NCBI GenBank assembly: GCA_916613615.1
Contig: OU744736.1
Location: 682,001 to 746,000 of the forward strand
Source of the DNA: Steromphala cineraria
Lineage: Eukaryota; Mollusca; Gastropoda; Trochida; Trochidae
Reading direction: 5' to 3'
DNA length: 64,000 bases
The notes under the pieces are model-generated. The model saw nothing but the letters and a program-made list of their open reading frames with translations, did not search any database and was not told the DNA's origin. The translations under genes and the position numbers were made by a program. Shown one piece after another: positions 21,001 to 27,689 of this stretch (positions are counted from its first letter, which is position 1; each line of letters opens with the position of its first letter).

Positions 21001-23097
21001 GATAATATTTTTACACTTTTTTCCTCGAATCACAGTCGATTTAAATCAGACTGTATAAACAAGTGGCTTGCTATACAATGTATGTGTGCACCAACCAGGA
21101 ATATCCTTCAATAGTTTGATAGACAAATGCTTTGATTTGCTGATAACTGATTCATGAAACCTTTTCAGCCATTAAAATAGATCATTATTCAAGGAGCCTG
21201 ACAAAAATCTGTCTAATTCTCCTCCATAGTGGAGAATTATCGGAATGTTGACCCTGGATTGTCGAAGATAGACAAAACTATTCTGAACTAAATCCTCCGT
21301 TCATCCGGATACTTCTATTATTTTACGAGTTTAAGTTCTAGCATGGGCCCGTTATGTTTGGAAACCAAGCCGTTTACTCTGGTAGATATCACGTTGCTTT
21401 CACGAGATTAAATTCTATTATGGGCCCGTTGTTTGGCAACCACACCATTTACGTTGGTAGATATCACGTTACCTTCACGAGTTTAAGTTCTATCATTTTA
21501 TCCTGTAGCGTAGTGTACATGCATTAAGTATACCTACACTTTCTTGGGTACAGCCTGCATAGAGCATGTGAAACTGACCTCTCACAAGTCTCTCGTTGAA
21601 AAAACAGACCTGCGGGATATGAAAAAAAACTTGTTGGATCAAAATCATGCAAGGTTATAAAGGGCTATGAGATTTGGAGCTCAAAAAAGATAACCCCTGG
21701 GAATTTTAACGACTAAAATCCGTACTCCAATACCCGCCATTGAATGTTACGTGTAATATGGACCGGAGGCCTCTTATACAATAAACTTGCCATTGGATGT
21801 TGATATGGCGCTTAAACTCATTTGGACAACTTTTATTATGAATTATTTGTAAATTTGCTCCTCTTGTATCAATCAAGTAGTTATTTCTTAATTTTTAAAT
21901 GAAATATTATAAAACAGCAAATGTGTTTTCTCGCAATGCTAACATTTCAAGTGGGCGGATGAGAGTCGATCGATTGCCTTTAACCGTAGTATTTATTCAC
22001 GAATTCCATATGTGCAGGTTTTACTGATTCACCCAGAAGTCCTTGGCCTACTTACATGGCTGGATGAAGGACATGTCTGTATGGAACAGGAGCTGAACGT
22101 TCTGCCTCCAAGACAATGGTAGCATCTGAAGGCCTGGTCACACTGAATGTCTAAGGTCAGATTAAGAGATTTTATGACATTTTTGATAGCCATCCGATTA
22201 TAGATTTTAATAGAATATTCCAACTCATGGATTTAAAACACATCGAAATTATATCCATTTATTTACTAGAGACAACAAAACATATAAAGGTCCATTCTAG
22301 ATTGAAAACACTTAATTCAAACATTTACAAAAAGAGAGATATGGATTTCATGCAGTTATTTAAGTATCATCTCAAATGGTTATAGAATACAGAGAGAAAG
22401 GGAATATTTTATCAATAAAACATTTAAGAAATTTAAAATGATATATTAAAGCCATTACTGTAAACAGTATTTGATGTTAGTTTTAAAGAAATCATTAATT
22501 GTACCAGGCATCTATTCTCACAGATAATGAAAAAAAAATGTCAAAGATGATACAGCAACATTAGAAGGGACATTAATTGTTTATGTTGTCATGGTTACAT
22601 TTCCTTGACTTCCGGTGAATGACTGTAACCTGACAACGTAAGAATTTATTCAGTTCTACAGTTAAGGATTGAAAAGAATGTAAAATCTTCCTAGGGAAAA
22701 TTGCTTTAAAAGTTACGATCACGAAAGCATTACATCGTTTTTTACTTTGATAAAAGGACAAAGCTCTATGTTTATAAAATTCCTTAAATTATTAAATTAC
22801 AACATGAAATAAGTATTCAGAGAGGCAAAATGACGGGAGAAGACACTTTGAATGTAATAAAACAAAACAATCGGTTTGAACTTGAAGTACTTCAGAACTG
22901 GACTAGTACCTTATCAGTGTGGGAGGAAGATCGGACTACGACATGTGTATCAAGCTGCTACTTTCACATAAAAACTAGTTTTTTATGCTTTGGAAACATC
23001 AAAATATTCGTTTATCCTTACTGTGGTTACTGAAAAGAAGCTTACCTTTCAATGTGACGAACAGCAGCACACATAGTACTACTTCAGCGGCATTCAA
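1..23097 (-). CDS. Multi-domain Ly6/uPAR (three-finger) protein gene, 17 exons in window, 3' end off the left edge
   Basis: Four repeated exon modules (A-B-C-D) follow a signal-peptide-like exon on the minus strand. A carries CxxC and two more Cys. B carries two Cys, usually ending in a GC motif. C carries the diagnostic CC-x4-CN motif of LU domains. D is a Ser/Thr/Pro linker. Intron phases are 1 (into A), 0 (A/B), 0 (B/C), 1 (C/D) and 1 (out of D) in all modules. Concatenating all exons gives 1,300 coding bases with no stop, about 433 residues. LU proteins are typically secreted or GPI-anchored cell-surface adhesion, receptor or modulator proteins; no ligand can be inferred here. No terminal hydrophobic exon is seen, so the C-terminus probably lies beyond the left edge. 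The alternative is several single-domain genes, but no separate signal or anchor exons were found between modules. Introns are swollen by transposons. The domain call is firm; the single-gene model is inference. Confidence 0.75.
67..141 (-). CDS. LU module 1 exon D (Ser/Thr linker), last in window
   Basis: A 75-bp exon, phases 1/1, acceptor gtgtcag and a weaker donor gtagat. It encodes a mucin-like stretch ending TMSTETNTSLN. If the donor is not used the frame stays open to the window edge (ending ELLWASIIL), so this could instead be the start of a terminal anchor exon. Only sequence to the left can decide. Confidence 0.55.
285..334. repeat. Palindrome (24-bp arms)
   Basis: AAATGACTTTGGCGAAA and following bases are mirrored as TTTCGCCAAAGTCATTT across a 2-base centre, with one mismatch. 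It lies in the C1-D1 intron. I see nothing else in 142-1,230. Confidence 0.8.
1235..1778 (+). mobile_element. Helentron-like non-autonomous element (tandem core repeats plus terminal hairpin)
   Basis: Two ~125-bp copies (about 1,376-1,503 and 1,566-1,690) of a repeat share AACAAAATATGAGATGCACA and GTTTTTGAGGAGAAG. They are followed by an ACGTACGG-type tract (~1,710-1,735) and a 28-bp near-perfect palindrome at 1,751-1,778. This order of core repeats, ACGG tract and hairpin is the organisation of 'pearl'/Helentron-type elements. Left boundary uncertain. Confidence 0.55.
1805..1892 (-). CDS. LU module 1 exon C
   Basis: An 88-bp exon, phase 0 in and 1 out, acceptor tttgtccag and donor gtgaag. 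It contains DICGSCCDTDLCNQHLDC, the canonical LU CCxxDLCN ending plus the two extra Cys. Confidence 0.85.
1984..2330. repeat. ~175-bp intronic tandem duplication reaching into exon B1
   Basis: Two near-identical copies (about 1,984-2,160 and 2,161-2,330) share AAACACAACATGTGAACAAC and TTTTCCACTGTTAAAA. The left copy includes the last bases and donor of exon B1. Confidence 0.8.
2319..2387 (-). CDS. LU module 1 exon B
   Basis: A 69-bp exon, phases 0/0, acceptor ttccgcag and donor gtatgt. It starts KCSTVYFEDNG and ends SMGCDEEL. The final 13 bp plus donor are repeated at 2,144-2,156 as part of a ~175-bp tandem duplication of the intron. Confidence 0.85.
2471..2547. repeat. Hairpin / short foldback
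   Basis: CCTGAACTATTATA and TATAATAGTTCAGG are inverted around a GGCCTTCGGCC centre. Small hairpin MITE-like structure in the A1-B1 intron. Confidence 0.65.
2660..3133. repeat. Degenerate tandem array derived from exon A1 3' end, left part
   Basis: Recurring segments AAAAAACTGCCTGTAGTG, AACACAACTGACTTTTGCCT, CCGATATTGGGTCAG and CCATATTGTAGCCTTGAC repeat at ~190-205 bp. The array continues at 4,652-5,100 once the Tc1 element is removed. The phrase C(T)TACCGATG..GCACATGTTAC matches the end of exon A1 and its donor in reverse. Confidence 0.7.
3134..4651 (-). mobile_element. Tc1-type DNA transposon with TIRs, 1,518 bp
   Basis: TIRs begin TACACTAAACCC at both ends (about 25 bp, imperfect; TACACTAAACCCAAAAAGAA at the right end), with TA at the outer edges as expected for Tc1/mariner. 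It inserted into the exon-A1-derived repeat array: the flanks rejoin into a normal repeat unit. Confidence 0.85.
3395..4371 (-). pseudogene. Tc1 (DD34E) transposase pseudogene
   Basis: The N-terminal part (4,371-4,030) is a helix-turn-helix DNA-binding region with GRPRVTSRREDR. The catalytic part carries FTDESRF, FQHDNAPAHS and SPDLSPIEHMWD, giving D, D and E with 34 residues between the second D and E, as in Tc1. A frame change near 4,020 and an in-frame stop near 3,752 inactivate it. The catalytic residues themselves survive, so decay is recent or mild. Confidence 0.85.
4652..5041. repeat. Degenerate tandem array derived from exon A1 3' end, right part
   Basis: Several 55-65 bp copies abut exon A1. 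Copies at about 4,800, 4,917 and 4,983 keep a CTTAC[CT]G..GCACATG core, the reverse complement of the exon end plus donor. The copy at ~4,803 keeps an intact GGTAAGATT donor but has a shifted frame and stop upstream. Confidence 0.7.
5042..5151 (-). CDS. LU module 1 exon A
   Basis: A 110-bp exon, phase 1 in and 0 out, acceptor gttcctgcag and donor gtaaga. It encodes KQCYHCADTRV then QCYSKVTCASPTS. Its 3' end and donor are the source of a degenerate tandem array extending into the following intron. Confidence 0.85.
5683..5945. repeat. Minisatellite, ~27-bp unit
   Basis: AATCT[CT]AATTCAT followed by AGGTCTCAATGG or GGGCTCAATGG repeats about nine times. It lies in the D2-A1 intron and produces a spurious repetitive reading frame on the minus strand. 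Nothing else is seen in 5,160-6,150. Confidence 0.85.
6152..6202 (-). CDS. LU module 2 exon D (Ser/Thr/Pro linker)
   Basis: A 51-bp exon with phases 1/1 when the donor gtaggt is used, encoding VTMTSPQTTPSSIPPK. A second donor 4 bases later (gtatgt) would give phase 2. Read-through instead of splicing gives a hydrophobic tail ending at a stop at 6,075, so an alternative anchored or terminated form is possible. The phase-1 choice fits exon A1 downstream. Confidence 0.65.
6562..6802. mobile_element. Foldback MITE, ~240 bp
   Basis: Long inverted arms: CTCAGAAGCTAGATTCG with GCGGCCCGACTTGGGA on the left is mirrored by TCCCAAGTCGGGCCGC with CGAATCTAGCTTCTGAG on the right. The outer ends ATCCTGTCTCAGGG and CCCTGAAACAGGAT also pair. 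It sits ~70 bp beyond the C2 donor. Confidence 0.8.
6875..6965 (-). CDS. LU module 2 exon C
   Basis: A 91-bp exon, phase 0 in and 1 out, acceptor gtctcaacag and donor gtacgt. It contains DVCNICCNWDFCNREVDC, the CC-x4-CN motif with both extra Cys. Confidence 0.85.
7341..7537. repeat. Inverted repeat element with GGTTCGAATC ends
   Basis: GGTTCGAATCTCGGAGAGGA at the left is inverted at the right as TCCACTCCGAGATTCGAATC, ~197 bp overall. The ends resemble the T-arm/B-box of tRNA genes but no tRNA fold is seen between. A tRNA-derived MITE or paired SINE heads is possible. It lies in the B2-C2 intron; the rest of that intron (7,540-8,369) shows nothing recognisable. Confidence 0.6.
8370..8438 (-). 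CDS. LU module 2 exon B
   Basis: A 69-bp exon, phases 0/0, acceptor ttattccag and donor gtaggt. It encodes QCSQVLRNDSGILTVDMDCE and onward. Same length as and similar to B1. It lies 6.6 kb from exon A2 because two LINEs and a foldback element occupy the intron. Confidence 0.8.
8565..10350 (-). mobile_element. Truncated, degenerate non-LTR retrotransposon (LINE 1)
   Basis: Minus-strand reverse-transcriptase blocks appear in order: AFIDFTKAFDTVWRIGLW (about 10,200), RQGENLSPLLFSIFINDIE (about 10,000), a YADDAVLF box (about 9,880), YLGITLHRNKK and YGAEIW (9.5-9.7 kb), then a C-terminal CKLC...H...C zinc knuckle (about 8,900). Several frameshifts separate the blocks and the endonuclease region is missing. 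Clade not assigned. It lies in the A2-B2 intron of the LU gene. Confidence 0.85.
10601..11462. mobile_element. GCGAAA-rich foldback element, ~860 bp
   Basis: Terminal arms of ~130 bp (left TATGATGGCCGAAAGGGGCC..., right its reverse complement ending at 11,462) flank a GCGAAAGT microsatellite at about 10,860-11,035. Repetitive reading frames on both strands are artefacts of the microsatellite. Confidence 0.85.
11773..13007 (-). pseudogene. LINE 2 reverse transcriptase, C-terminal part (fragmented)
   Basis: It contains FADDVILVSD (motif C; 12,807-13,007), YSYLGFLFSHRL and YGSEIWGFQRF (12,117-12,791), and a CPLCNQGVENEMHF-type zinc knuckle (11,773-12,075), in at least three frames. RT function is lost. 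Confidence 0.85.
13577..14848 (-). pseudogene. LINE 2 reverse transcriptase, N-terminal part
   Basis: A 423-residue open frame with KKGNRNDPDNYRGISLMSIL, SQAGFRKGYSTADHIF and AFVDLKKNFDSVNH, which are RT motifs 1, 2 and A of non-LTR elements. The usual KAFD of motif A reads KNFD. The frame ends after ~420 aa and the downstream parts are in other frames. Confidence 0.9.
14961..14996 (-). pseudogene. Second truncated copy of LU exon C3 3' end with donor
   Basis: It carries the same remnant as at 15.92 kb, with an SDLCSDK-like end and gtaagc donor, now in the A2-B2 intron. Its flanks continue the homology to the 15.74-15.97 kb block on both sides of the LINE at 11.66-14.85 kb. Confidence 0.65.
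15047..15135 (-). CDS. LU module 2 exon A
   Basis: An 89-bp exon, phase 1 in and 0 out, acceptor cgtttcag and donor gtaagt. It encodes KCIRCYDQT then RCYSKVECAHSTS. The end closely resembles exon A1 (CYSKVTCASPTS), showing that the modules are related by duplication. Confidence 0.85.
15386..15415 (-). CDS. Candidate LU module 3 exon D (very short linker)
   Basis: A 30-bp candidate with phases 1/1, acceptor tctttacag and donor gtaggt, encoding ESYTASLSK. It is proposed because the model needs a phase-1 linker between C3 and A2 and this is the best fit seen. At this size a chance match is possible, and C3 could also splice straight to A2, which is phase-compatible. Confidence 0.35.
15735..15965. 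repeat. Segmental duplication block (copy not interrupted by the LINE)
   Basis: It aligns with 11,575-11,662 joined to 14,849-15,000. Shared landmarks: TAAGATATCATGA, GATAATGACCCT, CACTTTTATGAATG, GGGAGATGGCTTACCTTTGT. The other copy was later split by LINE 2. Confidence 0.8.
15924..15958 (-). pseudogene. Truncated copy of LU exon C3 3' end with donor
   Basis: It matches the last ~35 bp of exon C3, ending in SDVCSDK-like sequence and a gtaagc donor, but lacks the upstream CC motif. It lies in the C3-D3 intron and is part of a local segmental duplication (15.74-15.97 kb). Confidence 0.7.
16039..16138 (-). CDS. LU module 3 exon C
   Basis: A 100-bp exon, phase 0 in and 1 out, with an acceptor ending gctgcag and donor gtaaca. 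It contains GHKICSSCCEQDYCNSDVC. Its last ~35 bp plus donor recur twice downstream as truncated copies at 15,924-15,958 and 14,961-14,996. Confidence 0.85.
16755..16826 (-). CDS. LU module 3 exon B
   Basis: A 72-bp exon, phases 0/0, acceptor ctttcag and donor gtgagt. It begins HCFMEAYDTG and ends YYGGCASSS, the classic middle-finger pattern of LU domains. Confidence 0.85.
17289..17371 (-). CDS. LU module 3 exon A
   Basis: An 83-bp exon, phase 1 in and 0 out, acceptor ctgttacag and donor gtatgt. It encodes LCFSCDE followed by ECTKTTVCAVGQ. The CxxC...C...C spacing matches the other A exons. Confidence 0.8.
17440..17671. mobile_element. Tandemly duplicated hairpin MITE
   Basis: Two hairpins, each with CAGTGTTTTATTAGC and AGGCC arms around a GAGAGGGTCGGAG loop, are bounded by three copies of AAGGGGGTCTCCAACTTCT in alternating orientation. 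It lies in the D4-A3 intron, adjacent to exon A3. Confidence 0.85.
17735..18681 (+). mobile_element. Helentron/pearl-like element: five core repeats, ACGG tract, terminal hairpin
   Basis: About five ~172-178 bp tandem copies carry AGCAAAAGGCACCACTCCA and CACATACCAAGTTTCGTTAA. They are followed by a GGAATTAC/ACGG tract (18,600-18,650) and a perfect 9-bp hairpin ATTATGTCT...AGACATAAT at 18,657-18,681. The two right-most repeats are the most alike. Confidence 0.7.
19019..19313. mobile_element. MITE with TA ends and GGCGCTTATT sub-repeats
   Basis: Ends TACCGTATTTCCTCTAAAAT and a right end reading ATTAGAGAAAATACAGTA are inverted copies, with TA at both edges (Tc1/mariner-type target). Inside, GGCGCTTATTGGAGACCC-like units repeat five or six times. 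It lies just past exon D4. Confidence 0.75.
19378..19422 (-). CDS. LU module 4 exon D (Ser/Thr/Pro linker)
   Basis: A 45-bp exon with phases 1/1, acceptor gcaccag and donor gtaagt. It encodes SVVHLPTSRPPVTT. Low complexity and small size make it less certain alone, but both splice sites are good and its phases fit C4 before and A3 after it. Confidence 0.6.
19867..19975 (-). CDS. LU module 4 exon C (third finger, CC-x4-CN)
   Basis: Acceptor gttttcag and donor gtaaga, phase 0 in and phase 1 out, 109 bp. It contains ECRVCCKTELCNLRNC, the LU C-terminal signature plus two extra Cys that also occur in the other modules. Confidence 0.85.
20107..20310. repeat. Inverted repeat, ~54-bp arms
   Basis: CGAACTGTCAGTT and GCCTTGCTGCA on the left are mirrored by TGCAGCAAGGC and AACTGACAGTTCGG on the right. 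MITE-like. The rest of the B4-C4 intron holds the next three entries. Confidence 0.75.
20668..20853. mobile_element. MITE, same family as 61,441-61,603
   Basis: It begins TACACATTAGAACACGGAT and ends with GTTCGACTGTA, with ATAGCGAAC, ATATAACGAACTAA and TTGGAGTTCGTTA inside. These landmarks are shared with the copy downstream of FAM221A. This copy is more degenerate. Confidence 0.7.
20868..21052. mobile_element. Foldback MITE with GTTCGAA core
   Basis: Arms CTGATTAAAATCGAC / GTCGATTTAAATCAG and TGTCTCTATCGGG / CCCCGCTAGAGATA pair across the element. The centre carries two GTTCGAAC-like motifs. Confidence 0.7.
21327..21500. repeat. Two-and-a-bit copy tandem repeat, ~80 bp
   Basis: TTTAAGTTCTA..ATGGGCCCGTT..TTTAC..TGGTAGATATCACGTT occurs twice and begins a third time. 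Confidence 0.8.
21538..21609 (-). CDS. LU module 4 exon B (middle finger)
   Basis: A 72-bp, phase 0/0 exon between cccgcag and gtaggt. It starts VCFFNERLVRG and ends LYAGCTQES, so it has the two Cys and the GC motif of the middle finger. Its length and phases match exon B of module 3 exactly. Confidence 0.8.
22056..22150 (-). CDS. LU module 4 exon A (first finger)
   Basis: Acceptor ccttag and donor gtaagt. It encodes RCYHC followed by SCSIQTC, the CxxC...C...C start of a three-finger domain. It enters in phase 1 and leaves in phase 0. A second possible acceptor 8 bases inside (attcag) would enter in phase 0. The phase-1 site is preferred because the other three A exons all enter in phase 1. 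The outer acceptor adds one extra Cys before the canonical first one. Confidence 0.8.
23046..23097 (-). CDS. Candidate signal-peptide exon (S) of the LU gene, without ATG
   Basis: The segment reads NAAEVVLCVLLFVTLK after an initial TTG. It has a hydrophobic signal-like core and ends at a good donor (AAAG|gtaagc) in phase 1, exactly what exon A of module 4 needs. An in-frame TAA lies four codons upstream and no in-frame ATG exists between. Either the start codon has mutated (ATG to TTG), a non-AUG start is used, or the true first exon is elsewhere. A purely chance hydrophobic stretch cannot be excluded. Confidence 0.5.
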
Positions 23098-23239
23098 TGA
23101 GAAACAAGTTTAGAATTTAGAGTTTGAATACATGATATTGAATATTTGCTCAATGATATATTAAAGAGACAGTTCTATAGATATAAATATGTATATGTAT
23201 ATATAACACAATCCACTTGCAACATGTTACTAAGGGTAA

Positions 23240-24739
23240 TAAACTCTCTCAAAAAAGAAACGCAACTCCTCTCTCAATATCTGACAACAACCTCCGAACA
23301 AAAATGGTTATATGTGAATTGGATTTTTTTGTCATGTATTCTTAATATGTTCTTGTTTGATTAGTAATAGCCCCCAAAAGTAGCCTTATTAACGCACGCT
23401 GACATTTTATCCGATTTGTTTCGAGAATGTGCGAAACAGTCATGTGCATAATGCTAAAAGTGAACTGCACATACAAATCAAGAAAATCACAGTTTAAGCC
23501 GAGGGTTATAAAAGGAAACGTAGTTTGGCAATATATTCAATTCGTTTACTCCGAAAATCAAGGTCGAAAATGTCCCGATTGAATATTGCAAATCCGCCGC
23601 GGTGAAATATTGCCATTGGTCGGATTTAGGCCGGGCAAAGTTTTGGAACAGTGGCCCGCCAGCTAAATGTCCATAAAACAACGATCTCCTGACTTTTTAA
23701 TCGCTACAGACAGTTCCATGCAACCGAAAACCATCCTCCGAGTGGTAGACCAAGGATCACCACAACGGCTCAGGATCGTTTCATACGGGTCACCCACCTA
23801 CGTAATCGGCAAGCCACACCAACCGTCACTGCAACACAAGTGTCTGGTTTGAGGAGATTGTCGGCCCAAACCATCAGGAACCGTTTACGTGAGGCAAATA
23901 TTCATGCACGACGACCATTTGTCGGACCTGTTCTGAGACGCCAACATCGACGTCAACGTCTCAGATGGTGCACTAACGTAAGGATATGGACCATAAGGAA
24001 CAGACGTGACGGCAAGAAACGTGTATACAGACGAGGAAATACATTTTTTTCGCACTGAACTGCGTTCAACAGGTCGACAGATTTGGAGGAGGGAGCGTCA
24101 AGTTGTGGGGAGCCATGTCTTACAACGGACGATCACAGCTGGTCATCATTTCCGGCAATTTGACGGCCCAACGCTACATCAATGATGTTTTACAGCCACA
24201 CCTCCTTTCTAAAATCGACCAATAGAGGGAGCTGTTTCAACAGAACAATGCCCGCCCTCGCACAGCTCATGCAACAGTAGATTTTCTACGGAATTCCAAT
24301 GTCCACTCCTTGCCATGGCCCTCCAGGTCGCCCGACATCAACCCCATCGATAATCTTTGGGACTATCTTTATTGACGTATCCGTGCACGTACACCACCAC
24401 CGTAGAGGTTAGATGCACTGGCCACAGCACTACAGGATGAGTGCTGAGCAATACCACAGGAAAGGATTTGTCGTCTGATCCGTTCTGTTCCGAGGAGGTG
24501 CAATGCTGTGATTACAGCTCGTGGCCCTCAAAATAGATACCGAAGAAAGCGCCCCCTAGTTTCCGTCGAATGTATAATAAAGACCCCTTGAAAATGAGAG
24601 CTTATACTACACATAAATTTGTTTCACCATGTAAAAATTCATTGTGTTATCTTTGATAATCTATGTGTTATAAAAAGTTTAAGACCGATATCAACACTTT
24701 ATAAAATCAGGTGTTGCGTTTCTTTTTTTAGAGAGTTTA
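23240..24739 (+). mobile_element. Tc1-type transposon, 1,500 bp, with 27-bp TIRs
   Basis: TIR TAAACTCTCTCAAAAAAGAA at the left is matched at the right by the inverted TTCTTTTTTTAGAGAGTTTA, one mismatch over 27 bp, with TA at both outer ends. It lies just upstream of the LU gene's candidate first exon. Confidence 0.9.
23667..24550 (+). pseudogene. Tc1-like transposase pseudogene
   Basis: Recognisable in order: SAQTIRNRLREANIHARRP (DNA-binding part), GGGSVKLWGAMSYNGRS, LTAQRYINDVLQPH, SLPWPSRSPDINPIDNLWDY. The second catalytic Asp is Asn in this copy (QQNNARPRTAH) and the final acidic residue reads Asp. Frames change several times. Dead. Confidence 0.85.
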
Positions 24740-27473
24740 GTTGTTCACGACTGCACTTTATTTATTGTTTGGAAAGATGGGTTTTGAATTGGAACTATTT
24801 CATATAATCACAAACAAGCAACGGTATCATCAATGAAATTTATGGTATTGCAACATTTCAAGTTAAATGCTAGTGATCTAAGATTGCGAATTAACCAAAA
24901 GCATCATTCCTAGAAGAATAGTAGAAGTATACTTGAGTGTGTAAAGTGTATTTCTTTAAACGGTGATCTTTCAAACAGTTTTGCTTCATGATTGTGTGAA
25001 TAATGAGAGCATTTTCGGTCTGATTGAATGTATCATGTTTACAACTATTGGCCTTACGGAGAGAGTATAGCGTATTCGCACGGTCTGAGAACAGCACATT
25101 TAGTCGCATGTTCTTACTGATCTTAATTTACAAATCGAGACCTCCTACAAAAGCCTTTGTTGTCAGCATGTAATTCCTCTTAATTCATAATACAACCAGT
25201 TCCTTTCTTTTTGATTAGTATGAAAGCATTTTACAAAGATTAGGTTTGTGTATACATAGAGAAAGTAGCAGATCAATTTGCGAAATCGTGAGAACATCGT
25301 TCTTAATATTCTAGAAATAAGCGATAATTGTGCATCTCACCTTGTGGAATCATTTTAGCTTACAAACAGACGCGTTTCTTGTATTAACTGGTAGCTGAAA
25401 AACCTGTGTGTATATCTTATCTTTGGACATGTGGGCTTTTGATAAAGGAGTTTTTTATGTCATGTCAAAATATAGGTTAGGGTCTTTGAACCTTTAAACA
25501 TCAATATTCTAAAGCCTAAAATACCGACTTAATATCCAGATCAAGTAATACAAGCAACCTGAAGAGGGAAATCAATTTCATTGGAATAATTGCCAATATG
25601 CACATAAAGAAAATAAGTTCACTTGTGCATCGGATAGTTTATATGCAGTTGATTATATTCTGAATTGACAATAGTGTCGCTCATATTAGATAAAGTCATA
25701 TTGAATCTATAAGCTCACAAGTTTAAATTAACTCACATCCCCCAAATTTGTGATTTTGTTAAATGTAAATCAATGTTAATTAACTCATTAAAAGATAAAA
25801 CAAATCTGGCTAATCGCATATCTTTTGATAAATCGATTATTACTCAATATGACAGTATTTCAATTGTTTTTGTTTTAGTTTATAAATTACATTCAAATGA
25901 AAATATATTAAAACCCTAAATCAGGTCGATTTATTTGAATCGACATGTTAAACGATATCAAATTGTTTATAATATACTTAACACAAATCTTTTCGAATTA
26001 ATCACTAATTTCTTTAGTACAAATATTTCGAAATCCAGTCTAAGTAAACCTAGCCTCAATATTATCCGTTTCACTCATATACTGTATAGGAGGGAAACGG
26101 ATAATATTGAGGCTAGGTTTACTTAGACTGTTCGAAATCCGAAAACGTATATGATGTTACGTGGATAAGTTGATTTTGGATCTCTTATTAATAATTAATG
26201 ATTAATTAATGAGTCTAGTTTCTACGGCTACATGTCAGATTTTTATTACAAACTAAAGAAGAGTTTTTTTGCATTTGTTTTATTCTTGCTTTATTCGTTT
26301 TATCAATGCTCAAAGAAAACAGTTATTTTGTGACAGCGATATCTGCAGTTGTAGAATACTAAAAATCTTAAATACATTTATTGTTGTCTCTACTGTCGGA
26401 GAATTAAGAAGAATGCAACTTTCATATGTGTACAGCACATAAGAAAAAAAAAATAATGCATGAACAATTGCTGATGATAGCAAACTAGATACTGACCATG
26501 TTTCAGAGAAGAACGGTAACTCATATTGAAATCTTGCTTCTGATTTTGGCCAATCTAGTTTAAAGTAACGTAAGGACTTAGGGGACGATAACATTACAGC
26601 TACTTTTAACTAGATTGCCTACGAAAAGATCGTTTCCCGTTTCGACCTTTGTTCTCACACTTAAAACTAATCTTTTTATGGATTTATTAACTTAAAAAAT
26701 TGCCGACAAATGCAAGGGAATCATATGGAAACATTAAACCAACACATAGGCTATCACCAAAAAAATACTTTCAATAAAGACATTTCTTTTAGCTTGTACA
26801 ATGTTTTGCGGCAGAGCTTGCAAATGCGCTTCTGACGTTACTTAATTCTAGATACCGATGTATGCGAAAGTTGCTGAGCATTTTATCGTCGTAAAGAGTG
26901 TCGTGTCTAATTAAAATATTGATTCGTTTATGCGATATACCGTTACATTATTGTTAACAAAATTACCTATATGCTTGTTTGATGATAATAGGAACAATTT
27001 TGATACATTTTTTAAACCCGTAATTTTTACTAGAATATATATTAAGTATTACTGTCCGAAGTTTGGTCAAAACTGTTCGAACATCGGGCGAGTAAATATA
27101 CCAGAGACCCTATATACATATATATAGGATCGCTGAATATACTTATCTAAGTTGTTTTCAGTAAATCTACAATTATTTTTGCAAATGTAGATCATAATAA
27201 AATAGGAAAGTTAAAATGCTAATAGCACTGTTAGATTATATTCAGTTAGTAATTGACAATAAAATTGAAAATAATTGGATCGGAACACTGTCCAAACCTC
27301 GTTCCGTTTGCCCTATATATATTATATCAGTAAAATCCTAGTAAGTAAATGTAGCGCACGCGGAAAGAGGCCAACGAACCAGGTGGGCTTGGGTCCGATC
27401 AGAGTTACGTCCCCTCACGAGACTCTCCATTAGTGAGATCACATTCCATTGGGCACATATCCGCTGTCAATGT
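24740..27473. other. AT-rich intergenic spacer
   Basis: No coding exon, RNA gene or transposon protein recognised. It contains the palindrome listed next. The last ~140 bases (27,340-27,473) are less AT-rich, with CCATTGGG and other promoter-like elements. They may be the original 5' flank of FAM221A before the foldback insertion. Confidence 0.5.
26037..26129. repeat. Perfect 36-bp inverted repeat, 21-bp loop
   Basis: Left arm starts AGTCTAAGTAAACCTAGCCT and ends GTTTC; the right arm is its exact reverse complement. A related single arm occurs at 52,776-52,812. Confidence 0.9.
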
Positions 27474-27483
27474 AAACAACTTG

Positions 27484-27578
27484 GGTTAACGCTAAATAAC
27501 ATATGCTCCGGGCACTTTCTACGGACGTGCAGTTATCGACTAGTACGAATTTCCTAGCAGCATTCAGAGCGCGCTTCG
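27484..27578 (+). repeat. Left terminal inverted repeat
   Basis: Begins GGTTAACGCTAAATAACATA and ends GAGCGCGCTTCG. It differs from the right TIR at three positions. Confidence 0.95.
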
Positions 27579-27689
27579 GAATATTGATTAGCTGGTGACT
27601 ACGTGATCCCATCACTTGTTAACATCTGGTTGAAAAGTCTGCATGCTCGGAAGGCAAAGTTTTTTCCCTCAAATATAGAAAGGACAATT

